From the NCBI RefSeq assembly GCF_000245335.1, contig NZ_JH600286.1, positions 62,001-126,000 of the forward strand: a stretch of DNA of 64,000 nucleotides, read 5' to 3'. Made by a program: the position numbers and the translations under genes. Each line of letters opens with the position of its first letter. The stretch's first letter is position 1. The DNA comes from Bacillus mojavensis RO-H-1 = KCTC 3706 (GTDB lineage: Bacteria; Bacillota; Bacilli; Bacillales; Bacillaceae). A model generated the notes under the pieces. It did no database searches and was not told the DNA's origin. It saw nothing but the letters and a program-made list of their open reading frames with translations. Below are positions 45,552 to 53,450 of this stretch, piece after piece.

Positions 45552-45821
45552 ATGAAAAAAGCCGCGGCGCTTTTGCTGTCACTCGGTCTCGTTTTCGGTT
45601 TTTCATACGGAGCTGACCATGTGGCGGAAGCCAAAACGAAGGTCAAGACGTATAAGAACTGCAAGGAATTAAACAAAGTGTACAAAGGCGGGGTAGCCCG
45701 TACGTCCAAAGTGAAAAATAAAGGCGGAAAAACGAAGTACAAGCCTTACGTATCAAAGGCGCTTTATGACGCCAATAAAAAGAGCGACCGTGATAAAGAT
45801 TTTATCGCCTGCGAACGCTAA
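45552..45821 (+). CDS. yhjA: Secreted excalibur-domain protein YhjA
   Basis: 89 residues, ATG at 45552 behind GGGGGGAG. Signal peptide MKKAAALLLSLGLVFGFSYG followed by ADHVAEAKT. The mature part is an excalibur calcium-binding domain: YKNCKELNKVYKGGV near residue 34 and the C-terminal DRDKDFIACER, a variant of DxDxDGxACE. Two cysteines (NCKEL, IACE) probably form the usual disulphide. Extracellular role unknown; in related proteins the domain accompanies nucleases or surface enzymes. Confidence 0.9.
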   Translation: MKKAAALLLSLGLVFGFSYGADHVAEAKTKVKTYKNCKELNKVYKGGVARTSKVKNKGGKTKYKPYVSKALYDANKKSDRDKDFIACER

Positions 45822-45824
45822 AGA

Positions 45825-45861
45825 AAAAAAGCAATCTGTTGTCCAGATTGCTTTTTTCTTG
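45825..45861. terminator. Bidirectional terminator between yhjA and yhjB
   Basis: AAAGCAATCTG-TTGTC-CAGATTGCTTT flanked by A- and T-tracts, between convergent stop codons. Confidence 0.9.
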
Positions 45862-45862
45862 T

Positions 45863-47332
45863 TTAAGCGGCTTGATCAGCAGCAGCGTTTTTTGTTTTTC
45901 TTGTCATGAGACTGACCGCCATCATGACCGTAACATTCAGCAGCAAAGCGACAATGCCGACGTTTAAGTCTTTCGCCGCTTGTGGCAGCGCCGGAAATAA
46001 CGTGCCGATTGTTGTTTCCGTAACCGTAATATAAGAAACGGCTCCGACACCGGTTATAATGCCGGCAAATGCTCCTTGTTTGGTCACGATATGATGCTTG
46101 AACAGGCTGAACAGCAGGGCCGGAAATAGCTGTGTGACAAGGCTGTAGCCCATCAGGAGAAGCGTAACGATTGTGTTCCCGCCTTTGAATGTAAAGTACA
46201 CAGCAATCAGCGCAATCACAGGCACTAAACATTTAGCCAATAATGACACTTGCTGTTCCGTCGTGCGGGGAGCAAACACTTGATAAACATTTTTGGCAAA
46301 CAAAGTGGAGGCCGACATTAAAATCATAGACCCCGGCACAAGCGCCGTCAGCAGTCCGGCTGCTCCGATGATTCCGACAAACCAAGGATCAAAGGTTTGA
46401 AGAGACAGTCTCAAAAGTGATAAATCCGCGTCTGCGCCTTTCAGACCGGGAACTTGCAGGATAGCAGCAAAGCCGACAAAAAGGACGAATAGAAGGACCA
46501 GCTGATATAAGGGCATAATAATGGCGTTTTTTCGAAAGACTTTTGGGTTTTCTGCTGAATAGGAAGCGGAAAACGTATGGGGCCACATGTAAAAGCCCAG
46601 CGCCGTCAGCAGCACGGTTGAACTGAACCATGCAGCACTTTGCCCTGTTTCGGGTAGGATAATAAAACCGGGATTTGCGTTTTCAATTTGCTGAAACATG
46701 TCTTGAAATCCGCCGTAGTAATGAATCGGCAAATATACGCCTAAGAATAAAACGACAGCCAAAATCATGATGTCTTTGACAACGGATATCCAGGCGGACC
46801 CGTGGATGCCGGATACCATAACGTAAACTGTGATTGAAATGACGCCGATCCAAATGGCAGCAGTGGGAGAAATTTTTCCGTAAGATGTTTCCGATACAAT
46901 CAATCCAAGCCCTTTCAGTTGCAGCACAAGATAAGGAATAAGAGCGGCGATACCGACCAGTGAGACGAGCACGCCAAGCAGCGGGCTGTTGTACTTTTTG
47001 ATGAAAAAATCGGACTGCGACATCAGCTTATGCTGTTTCGCATAGGACCATATCGCAGGCAGGAGCCAATAAGAAAGGATGTAAGCCAGACAGCCGTAGG
47101 CGATGATGTAAAAGGCAGGTCCGCCTTTCCCGTAGGCCCAGCCGCTTCCGCCGAGAAACGTAAATGTGGTATAAATTTCGCCTGCCATCAATAAGAACAC
47201 GAACAAGGTTCCGAAGCCGCGGCCTCCGACCGTCCACTGCTCAAGATCCATGTCTTTCCCTTTTTGGGCGCGTACGCCGAGAAACATGCTGAATAGCAAG
47301 ACGCCGAAAATGATGATGAGAGCTGCGTTCAT
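45863..47332 (-). CDS. yhjB: Sodium:solute symporter YhjB
   Basis: 489 residues, ATG at 47332 overlapping the yhjC stop by four bases (ATGA). About 13 membrane helices; SSS family motifs include TTFTFLGGSGWAYGKGGPAFY near the N-terminus, SGIHGSAWISVVKDIMI, and FAAILQVPGLKGADADLSLL. The substrate is unknown; the group resembles pantothenate/proline-type SSS carriers that work with a DUF3311 partner, here yhjC. The pair was reported in ComK-dependent gene lists as I recall; no clear K-box is visible upstream. Confidence 0.92.
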   Translation of the reverse strand: MNAALIIIFGVLLFSMFLGVRAQKGKDMDLEQWTVGGRGFGTLFVFLLMAGEIYTTFTFLGGSGWAYGKGGPAFYIIAYGCLAYILSYWLLPAIWSYAKQHKLMSQSDFFIKKYNSPLLGVLVSLVGIAALIPYLVLQLKGLGLIVSETSYGKISPTAAIWIGVISITVYVMVSGIHGSAWISVVKDIMILAVVLFLGVYLPIHYYGGFQDMFQQIENANPGFIILPETGQSAAWFSSTVLLTALGFYMWPHTFSASYSAENPKVFRKNAIIMPLYQLVLLFVLFVGFAAILQVPGLKGADADLSLLRLSLQTFDPWFVGIIGAAGLLTALVPGSMILMSASTLFAKNVYQVFAPRTTEQQVSLLAKCLVPVIALIAVYFTFKGGNTIVTLLLMGYSLVTQLFPALLFSLFKHHIVTKQGAFAGIITGVGAVSYITVTETTIGTLFPALPQAAKDLNVGIVALLLNVTVMMAVSLMTRKTKNAAADQAA

Positions 47333-47529
47333 TCTGCTTCCTCCCTTTTATTTTCTTTGTCAAGGACATATACGATCGCCATCAGGACAGAGGTCAGCAA
47401 AGCCCACATGACGACATAGGCGAGAATGAATGGCATGCCAAACAGATAGGGTGTCACTTTGTTTGCAAAAGGGATGCCAAGCAAAAGTCCGATGAAGGGC
47501 AGAGCAGCAAGAATGTGAATCAGTTTCAT
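47329..47529 (-). CDS. yhjC: DUF3311 membrane subunit YhjC
   Basis: 66 residues, ATG at 47529 behind AAAGGAGG. Two membrane helices: LIHILAALPFIGLLLGIPFAN and LFGMPFILAYVVMWALLTSVLMAIVYVL, ending in a charged tail. DUF3311 proteins are small partners of SSS transporters and are encoded directly upstream of them, as here. Translationally coupled to yhjB. Confidence 0.9.
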   Translation of the reverse strand: MKLIHILAALPFIGLLLGIPFANKVTPYLFGMPFILAYVVMWALLTSVLMAIVYVLDKENKREEAE

Positions 47530-47562
47530 AGAGTCCTCCTTTGATTAAAAGTTGGGCGGTGC

Positions 47563-47613
47563 GTGTCATGTGCAGGCTGCAAATCATGTCGTTAATTTGG
47601 CGGCACATGTCAC
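47563..47613. promoter_or_regulatory. Imperfect inverted repeat upstream of yhjCB
   Basis: GTGTCATGTGC (47563-47573) and GCACATGTCAC (47603-47613) pair with one mismatch across a 29-base centre, about 35 bases before yhjC. Possibly the operator or leader hairpin of yhjCB. The rest of the 225-base gap to yhjD is AT-rich apart from a GCGCCC/GGGCGC hairpin near 47701-47723. Confidence 0.45.
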
Positions 47614-47740
47614 TTTTTGGGGAGTAAAAGGCTGTGGTACGAATTATAAATAAATTTATTTTGTTTGTATAGTGTGAATTGTCAGAAATTTATTGGTGAG
47701 GCGCCCGGAGAGTGGATGGGCGCAAGGAGGAGAGATCAGA

Positions 47741-47782
47741 ATGATTCGAAAGACTCATGGCGCGTCCGGCGCAAATAAATAG
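47741..47782 (+). CDS. Possible 13-residue micro-ORF opposite the 3' end of yhjD
   Basis: ATG-to-TAG ORF of 13 codons (MIRKTHGASGANK) preceded by AAGGAGGAGA at good spacing and, just before that, a GC-rich hairpin (GCGCCC...GGGCGC). It overlaps the yhjD stop on the other strand. There is no promoter I can defend, so this may be chance. Confidence 0.2.
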   Translation: MIRKTHGASGANK

Positions 47783-48117
47783 AATGTTAACAAACTGCTT
47801 ACTTGCTCACGGATTCGCGGGTTAAAATAGCGGTGTTTTTCTTCGTAGCCATCAATGACAAATAAATAAAGTGTAAAGGCTTCATCACGCTCAGCCTCGT
47901 GGATAGCAATTTTTCTTTTCCTCAGCTCTTTTCTGACCTCAATCAGATCCTTTTGTGCTATTTTTAATGATTCGTTGATAAGTTGTATATAAGGGTGTTT
48001 TAATTTTAATGTGCTTTTTTCAATTCCGTTGAGATCACGGTTTAAAATGGTAATGACCATAGGCAAAAAAAGAGCCCGCTCTATCAATTCGTATCCTTCT
48101 GGCTGCAAATGAGGCAT
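47755..48117 (-). CDS. yhjD: Hypothetical protein YhjD
   Basis: 120 residues, ATG at 48117 behind AAGAAGGAG. Helical and charged, with no membrane segment or signal: LIERALFLPMVITILNRDLNGIEKS, IAQKDLIEVRKELRKRKIAIHEAERD, and a C-terminal VSSLLTFYLFAP. Matches the 120-residue YhjD of strain 168; I know no function. It is monocistronic, divergent from yhjE. Confidence 0.85.
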   Translation of the reverse strand: MPHLQPEGYELIERALFLPMVITILNRDLNGIEKSTLKLKHPYIQLINESLKIAQKDLIEVRKELRKRKIAIHEAERDEAFTLYLFVIDGYEEKHRYFNPRIREQVSSLLTFYLFAPDAP

Positions 48118-48272
48118 GGTAACTCCTTCTTTCTTAAGGGAACGTTTGTTCTAATCGTATTCTATATCGGCTGGTGAAATATTTCAAGACAGAAAAAATC
48201 GCCAAAACTTTTTAGTTTTTCGCCGAGAATGTGTAGAATAAGGATAGACAAACCCGGTGAGGAGTATAAACG

Positions 48273-48893
48273 TTGGAGCAATTTTTATCCTATTTGACAG
48301 AGGATCGTTTAACTGAATTATTTCAAAGCTATAGGGCTTTCGGTCCGCTTATTGCTGTGCTGCTGCCTTTAGTTGAAGCATTTCTCCCGTTTTTGCCGCT
48401 TATCGTTTTTGTGGTGGCGAATACCAATTCGTTTGGATTGTGGGAAGGCTTCATCCTGTCATGGGCCGGATCAACAGCGGGGTCCATTCTCGTGTTTTTC
48501 ATTGTCCGTCATTATGGACAAAGAAGAGCTCTTGGATTCATCCGCAGGCATCCGTCTGTCAGAAAGCTTATGTTATGGGTGGAAAGACACGGTTTTGGCC
48601 CGATGTTTCTTCTGCTTTGTTTTCCATTTACACCGTCTGCCGCGGTGAATGTTGTCGCCGGTTTGTCAAGGATCGGGACGCGGCCGTTTGTTTTGGCGGC
48701 AGCCTCGGGAAAGCTCGTCATGATTTTTATGATCAGCTTCATCGGATATGATCTTCACGCGCTGATCACGCAGCCGATTCGCACAGTTATTGCCGTTGTG
48801 GTAATTGCTGTCTTATGGTATGTCGGCAAAAGGGTGGAACGGCATCTGCATGTGAGAGCCAGCCAGCGTGAGCATGATGGAGGGAGACAGTAA
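48273..48893 (+). CDS. yhjE: DedA/TVP38-family membrane protein YhjE
   Basis: 206 residues, TTG at 48273 behind GTGAGGAG. About five hydrophobic segments with the SNARE-associated (DedA/VTT) signature: FLPFLPLIVFVVANTNSFGLWEGF, GSTAGSILVFFIVRHYGQRRA, and the hallmark GFGPMFLLLCFPFTPSAAVNVVAGLSR. Proteins of this family are thought to move lipids across the membrane. It ends one base before sipV starts, so the two form an operon. Confidence 0.9.
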   Translation: MEQFLSYLTEDRLTELFQSYRAFGPLIAVLLPLVEAFLPFLPLIVFVVANTNSFGLWEGFILSWAGSTAGSILVFFIVRHYGQRRALGFIRRHPSVRKLMLWVERHGFGPMFLLLCFPFTPSAAVNVVAGLSRIGTRPFVLAAASGKLVMIFMISFIGYDLHALITQPIRTVIAVVVIAVLWYVGKRVERHLHVRASQREHDGGRQ

Positions 48894-48894
48894 C

Positions 48895-49395
48895 ATGAAA
48901 AAACGGTTTTGGTTTCTTGCCGGTGTTGTTTCCGTCGTTCTCGCCATTCAAGTCAAAAATGCCGTCTTTATTGATTACAAAGTAGAAGGCATAAGCATGA
49001 ACCCGACTTTTCAGGAAGGGAACGAACTGTTGGTCAATAAATTTTCACATCGATTCAAAACCATCCATCGTTTTGATATTGTTTTGTTTAAAGGCCCAGA
49101 TCAAAAAGTGCTGATAAAGCGAGTCATTGGGCTGCCCGGTGAATCGATCAAATATAAGGACGATCAGCTGTATGTGAACGGAAAACAGGTGGCTGAACCA
49201 TTTTTGAAACCATTGAAATCTGTATCTGCCGGAAGCCATGTAACGGGAGATTTTTCTCTGAAAGAGACGACAGGGAAAAAGACGTTATCGAAGAGGCAAT
49301 ATTTTGTGATCGGAGATAACCGTATATATAGCTTTGACAGCCGGCATTTCGGTCCGATCAGGGAAAAAGACATTGTCGGAGTCATTTCGGATTAG
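48895..49395 (+). CDS. sipV: Type I signal peptidase SipV
   Basis: 166 residues from the ATG at 48895 behind GGAGGGAGACAG. One N-terminal membrane helix (FWFLAGVVSVVLAIQVKNAVF), then the catalytic Ser in EGISMNPTF (near residue 34), the catalytic Lys in DQKVLIKRVIGLPGE (near 74) and the C-terminal box GDNRIYSFDSRHFG. It cleaves signal peptides of secretory pre-proteins outside the membrane; one of several minor Sip enzymes of B. subtilis. Two residues shorter than the 168 version as I recall. Confidence 0.95.
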   Translation: MKKRFWFLAGVVSVVLAIQVKNAVFIDYKVEGISMNPTFQEGNELLVNKFSHRFKTIHRFDIVLFKGPDQKVLIKRVIGLPGESIKYKDDQLYVNGKQVAEPFLKPLKSVSAGSHVTGDFSLKETTGKKTLSKRQYFVIGDNRIYSFDSRHFGPIREKDIVGVISD

Positions 49396-49413
49396 GAAGC
49401 TGTACACTGAGAA

Positions 49414-49442
49414 AAAGGCGCCATTTGAAAGGCGTCTTTTTT
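49414..49442 (+). terminator. Terminator of yhjE-sipV
   Basis: AAAGGCGCC-ATTTGAAA-GGCGTCTTT (one G-T pair) followed by Ts. Confidence 0.78.
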
Positions 49443-49594
49443 GTGCTGATTGGAAAAATGTGTTGCAAGATCATTTGTCAGCCGATATAATCATTTTTGT
49501 TACGTGTGTAACGAAAATAAAAAATATGTTCTTTATCGTCACTGTTTATCAGGGTTTTTGTTAAGTTGTAAGTGAAACAAAAGGAGTGGAGCTC

Positions 49595-51094
49595 ATGATG
49601 AATTACGAAACAGTCATTATCGGAGGCGGACCGGTTGGATTGATGCTGGCTTCTGAGCTGGCATTGGCAGGGGTAAAAACATGCGTGCTTGAGCGGCTTG
49701 AACAGCCAATGCCGTATTCGAAGGCGTTGACGCTGCATCCCCGCACGCTTGAACTTTTTGAAATGAGAGGGGTGCTTGAGCGTTTTGCGTCTCGTGGGAA
49801 AAAGACATCTTCTGGACATTTTTCAATGCTCGATACCCGTCTTGATTTTTCCAGCCTAGATACGAGTTGTCCTTATACGCTATTGCTTCCTCAGACCGAG
49901 ACTGAACAGCTGCTTGAGGAACGTGCGCGAAGCCTGGGGGCAGAGGTGTTACGAGGGGCAGAGGCGCTAACGGTAACGCAAAACGAAGAGGGAGTGCAAA
50001 CCATTTTCAAGGATCGGGAAGGCAGTGTGCGGACGCTGAGCAGCCTGTTTGCCGTTGGCGCTGACGGAGCAGGGAGCGTTGTTCGGAAACAGGCGGGAAT
50101 TGCGTTTCCTGGAACAGACAGCACCGTCACCGCAGCTCTTGGTGATGTGAAGCTGCTTTCTCCGCCGCCATCAGGTGTCTTGTCGCTTTGTACGAAAGAG
50201 GGGGGAGTCATGATTGTTCCGCTTTCTCCCGACCGATACCGTGTTGTGTTGATCAGCCCTTACCGCACGCAGACGCCGAAAGATGCTCCTGTCACAGAAG
50301 AGGAGCTGAAAACAGATCTCATCCGGATGTGCGGAACTGATTTTGGCTTAAACGAGCCTACGTGGATGTCCCGATTCGGGAATGCTTCCCGTCAAGCGAA
50401 GCAGTATCGGAGCGGCAGACTCTTTCTTGCGGGCGATGCAGCACATATTCATTTTCCTGCTGGCGGCCAAGGGCTGAATGTCGGTCTTCAGGATGCCATG
50501 AACCTTGGATGGAAGCTTGCGGCGGCTGTCGGCGGCTCTGCACCTTCATGGCTTTTGGACAGCTATCACGCTGAGCGGCATCCGGTGGCGGAAGATCTTC
50601 TTCGGAACACAGAGGCGCAGACGCGGCTGATGGATTTCACGAAGGCCGGTCTCCATTTGCGAAGCATGGTGTCCGATATGCTTGCTTTTCCCGATGTAAA
50701 TCGCTTTGTAGCGGGCCAAATTTCTGCAATCGATGTCGGGTATGAAGCTGACCAAAACATGCCGCCGCATCGGTTGAACGGCAAAAGACTTCCGGATGTG
50801 GAACTGCGGCTTCCTGATGGCAGTATGGAACGCCTCTATAACTGCCTGCATAACGGGGCATACGTTTTGCTGTCACTGAAACAAGGAGCTGATAATGACC
50901 ATATCCCATTTAATGGCTTACACACAGTGTGTGCTTCTCTTGCAGAGCCGCGTGAAGAGTGGAGAGACGTGCATACTGTATTGGTTCGGCCTGATGGTCA
51001 TGCCGCCTGGGCAGTCGATGCCGCCGGGCCAGATGCGGCAGAAGTGATTCAATCAGGTATCAGGCGCTGGCTCCCGATTGCCAGCCGTGTGTAA
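49595..51094 (+). CDS. yhjG: FAD-dependent aromatic monooxygenase YhjG
   Basis: 499 residues from the ATG at 49595 behind AAGGAGTGG; another start three codons upstream is possible. Class A flavin hydroxylase of the phenol/tetracycline-type group: TVIIGGGPVGLMLASELALAG (FAD, residue 5 on), the DG motif in FAVGADGAGSVVRKQAG, and GDAAHIHFPAGGQGLNVGLQDAMNLGWKLA (GD motif). A thioredoxin-like C-terminal domain follows. It probably hydroxylates an aromatic compound; 77 bases downstream lies yhjH, a MarR regulator likely to control it. Confidence 0.93.
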   Translation: MMNYETVIIGGGPVGLMLASELALAGVKTCVLERLEQPMPYSKALTLHPRTLELFEMRGVLERFASRGKKTSSGHFSMLDTRLDFSSLDTSCPYTLLLPQTETEQLLEERARSLGAEVLRGAEALTVTQNEEGVQTIFKDREGSVRTLSSLFAVGADGAGSVVRKQAGIAFPGTDSTVTAALGDVKLLSPPPSGVLSLCTKEGGVMIVPLSPDRYRVVLISPYRTQTPKDAPVTEEELKTDLIRMCGTDFGLNEPTWMSRFGNASRQAKQYRSGRLFLAGDAAHIHFPAGGQGLNVGLQDAMNLGWKLAAAVGGSAPSWLLDSYHAERHPVAEDLLRNTEAQTRLMDFTKAGLHLRSMVSDMLAFPDVNRFVAGQISAIDVGYEADQNMPPHRLNGKRLPDVELRLPDGSMERLYNCLHNGAYVLLSLKQGADNDHIPFNGLHTVCASLAEPREEWRDVHTVLVRPDGHAAWAVDAAGPDAAEVIQSGIRRWLPIASRV

Positions 51095-51171
51095 CACAAA
51101 TCGATTGTTTCATCTGTAACAAAACGTTATGATATAAGAAACAATTGATTAATAAAGGATGGAAGAGCCGT

Positions 51172-51699
51172 ATGGATACAGAACATACTAAGCGATCACT
51201 TTTTGAATTATATACGGAACTCATTCATCAGCAGGAGAAATGGGAGGGGCTCATAAAAGCCTTTTTGGCTGATGAAATGAAGAAGCTGGATCAGGAGCAC
51301 GGGCAAAAATCTCAATTGACGATGACAGAAATTCATGTTCTTTCCTGTGTGGGGGAGGGTGAGCCGATCAATGTCACTTCGATTGCCGCCAAAATGAATA
51401 CGACGAAAGCGACGGTGTCACGCATCAGCACAAAATTGCTTGGCGCCGGCTTCCTTCACAGAACACAGCTCAGCGATAATAAGAAGGAGGTCTACTTCCG
51501 TTTGACGCCGGCAGGGAAGAAGCTGCACAGCTTGCATCAATACTATCATCAAAAGGTTGAGCAGCGTTTTCTTTCCTTTTTTGACCGTTATACAGAGGAA
51601 GAGATTCTGTTTGCGGAAAGGCTGTTGCGAGATTTGGTGACAAAATGGTATCCATCCTCAGAAGAAATGGAAGAGGGGCTTCACAACGTTTTTAAATAA
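51172..51699 (+). CDS. yhjH: MarR-family regulator YhjH
   Basis: 175 residues from the ATG at 51172 behind AAAGGATGG. Winged helix of MarR type: LTMTEIHVLSCVGEGEPINV then TSIAAKMNTTKATVSRISTKLLGAGFLHRT (recognition helix near residues 70-85), wing LSDNKKEVYFRLTPAGKKL. Placed directly after yhjG, so it may regulate the monooxygenase in response to an aromatic ligand (inference). A terminator follows at 51703-51728. Confidence 0.9.
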   Translation: MDTEHTKRSLFELYTELIHQQEKWEGLIKAFLADEMKKLDQEHGQKSQLTMTEIHVLSCVGEGEPINVTSIAAKMNTTKATVSRISTKLLGAGFLHRTQLSDNKKEVYFRLTPAGKKLHSLHQYYHQKVEQRFLSFFDRYTEEEILFAERLLRDLVTKWYPSSEEMEEGLHNVFK

Positions 51700-51702
51700 A
51701 AG

Positions 51703-51728
51703 ACACGCACTGAGGTGCGTGTTTTTCA
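51703..51728. terminator. Terminator after yhjH
   Basis: ACACGCAC-TGAG-GTGCGTGT followed by TTTTCACG; overlaps the end of the small minus-strand ORF. Confidence 0.85.
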
Positions 51729-51920
51729 CGTTTCTTCTTTCTTTTTCAAGATTGTAAGGTAAATCAGATTTCCTCCGGCTAAAATGATAAGCGGCAGTCC
51801 AGGGGAGCTGGATGTCACCAAATTATAAATCAGCCAGATTCCTAAACATATTCCATAATATAAGTGCATTGCTTTCTCGGGGTTGTCGCGCAGCAAACTC
51901 CCTTTAAAAATCTTTTTCAT
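51726..51920 (-). CDS. Unnamed small two-helix membrane protein
   Basis: 64 residues from the second of two adjacent ATGs (51920), about seven bases after TAGGGGCG. Sequence begins MKKIFKGSLLRDNPEKAMHL, then two hydrophobic helices (YYGICLGIWLIYNLVT and GLPLIILAGGNLIYLTIL) separated by SSSP, and a charged KKKEET tail. This is typical of small inner-membrane proteins with both ends in the cytoplasm. I do not recognise it and do not recall a gene here in strain 168. It lies at the left border of the AT-rich glcP-ntd block. Confidence 0.65.
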   Translation of the reverse strand: MKKIFKGSLLRDNPEKAMHLYYGICLGIWLIYNLVTSSSPGLPLIILAGGNLIYLTILKKKEET

Positions 51921-52114
51921 CATAACGCCCCTATTAATTTTATGATTTCTCCTTTAGTTTACATGCATCTTCGGTTCATCTCAAAATTTCTTTTGTTGCT
52001 TCGGATCATAAAACAATTCTGTAAATACCTTTGCTGCGGACCTGAACGTATCTCGGACAGGTACAGAATCATCATCACTTCTATCTCCCTTGCAAAAACA
52101 CTGTTTTCTCCTGA

Positions 52115-52140
52115 TAAAAAAGAGGACATTAAGTCCTCTT
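52115..52140 (-). terminator. Terminator of glcP
   Basis: On the minus strand AGAGGAC-TTAAT-GTCCTCT followed by TTTTTTATC, 34 bases after the glcP stop. Confidence 0.85.
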
Positions 52141-52173
52141 CTTCCTTACGATATGATTTAATTTACACGTTTT

Positions 52174-53379
52174 TCACTGTGTCTTTGAAGCTTTGCTTTC
52201 AAGTGAAATAGGGTTATCTGTTTTAGTTCGCCTAATCTTTACAGAAATACCTACTAGAATGACCGCCATGGTTGTAAATATTCCCATGGTTAATAAGATT
52301 GTATCCTGATTTAAACTCCATCCAATTAAGAAAGAGATGATTGCTCCTCCGAAACTGGCCGAAGCAATAAATAAACTTGTAACTTCGTCCACGTACTTCT
52401 GAATAATGATTGATGCTAGTGTTAAAGCAATGGGAAATATGCCCGCTATACTTAAACCAATCAAAAATGTACCACCCAATTGAAGTATGGGGTGACTTAT
52501 ATAAGGGAAGGCAATCAACAAAACAATTAAACAACTACAACTGAATAGGAGGTACTTAGAAAAATCGAGCCTTCTGCTTACTAAACCAATTAGTATTCTT
52601 CCTATGATGATTCCTACCCAGAAAAAGGAGACACTGATAAGACTAATTTGTTCATTGTCTTGGTTTATCATGATAGAAGGTAAAAAGTTGGCGAAATTTG
52701 TTTCAATGCCGGCATATAGGAAAGCAAAAAATACAAAAAAGCCTAATTGCTTTGATTTCTTTCTATCTCCTATAAAGTATTGAAACGCTCCTACATCTGG
52801 CAAGGCCACTTGCTGGTTAGCATGCTTGGCGTCCTTTCGGTTCTTGGATAAGAAAATGAGCCACCCTGCTAATAGGACGAACAAAAAGGTCAATATGCAG
52901 TAATACGGTAAATACCAGTTATTGATATCGATGAAGGAATTAATGAATAATGGGAAAGATAAAGCGCCTAATCCAAAGAGGACTTCCAGCTTACTCATTT
53001 TTTCTGCATTACTTTCGAAATTAGCAATAACAAAGGAACCAACTGTCGTTTCTAATGTACCTGCTCCATATCCTAAGAGAAAAGCCATTACAACAATATA
53101 ATACCAATCCTTAGTGAGAAAAAAGATACTTAACGCTACAAGCATTATTGTCAAAGCTAAAGTAAGTGTCCTAAAGTGACTGTATTTCTTAATCATTAAC
53201 GGTGCGATTAATACTCCGCTTAGGAATCCGCTAAACTGAAAGAAAATGATGACCGAAATATCATCTGTTGTCTTGTTAAAAGACTCTAGTAGAAATGGCG
53301 TCAAACTCCCTGTTGATATATGGATAATACCTACTGTGAAAAAGAAAGCATATCCAAATAAATATGTCCCTCTTACCAT
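52174..53379 (-). CDS. glcP: Glucose/mannose:H+ symporter GlcP
   Basis: 401 residues, ATG at 53379 behind AGGGGTG. Twelve membrane helices of the major facilitator superfamily (FGHS-like): LFGYAFFFTVGIIHISTGSLTPF at the start, GFLSGVLIAPLMIKKYSHFRTLTLAL (motif A region), and GIIIGRILIGLVSRRLDF after the central loop. It carries glucose without phosphorylation. In B. subtilis it is part of the ntdABC-glcP transcription unit; imported glucose feeds NTD synthesis. A terminator sits between ntdC and glcP, so expression may be partly separate. Confidence 0.94.
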   Translation of the reverse strand: MVRGTYLFGYAFFFTVGIIHISTGSLTPFLLESFNKTTDDISVIIFFQFSGFLSGVLIAPLMIKKYSHFRTLTLALTIMLVALSIFFLTKDWYYIVVMAFLLGYGAGTLETTVGSFVIANFESNAEKMSKLEVLFGLGALSFPLFINSFIDINNWYLPYYCILTFLFVLLAGWLIFLSKNRKDAKHANQQVALPDVGAFQYFIGDRKKSKQLGFFVFFAFLYAGIETNFANFLPSIMINQDNEQISLISVSFFWVGIIIGRILIGLVSRRLDFSKYLLFSCSCLIVLLIAFPYISHPILQLGGTFLIGLSIAGIFPIALTLASIIIQKYVDEVTSLFIASASFGGAIISFLIGWSLNQDTILLTMGIFTTMAVILVGISVKIRRTKTDNPISLESKASKTQ

Positions 53380-53397
53380 TCATTACACCCCTATATG

Positions 53398-53427
53398 AAA
53401 AAGCAGGAACATACATTCCTGCTTTTT
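53398..53427 (-). terminator. Terminator between ntdC and glcP
   Basis: AAAAAGCAGGAA-CATACA-TTCCTGCTTTTT, 12-base stem between two genes on the same strand. It would reduce read-through from ntdABC into glcP. Confidence 0.85.
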
Positions 53428-53450
53428 CAGTAACTTATCTCTTCGAAATA

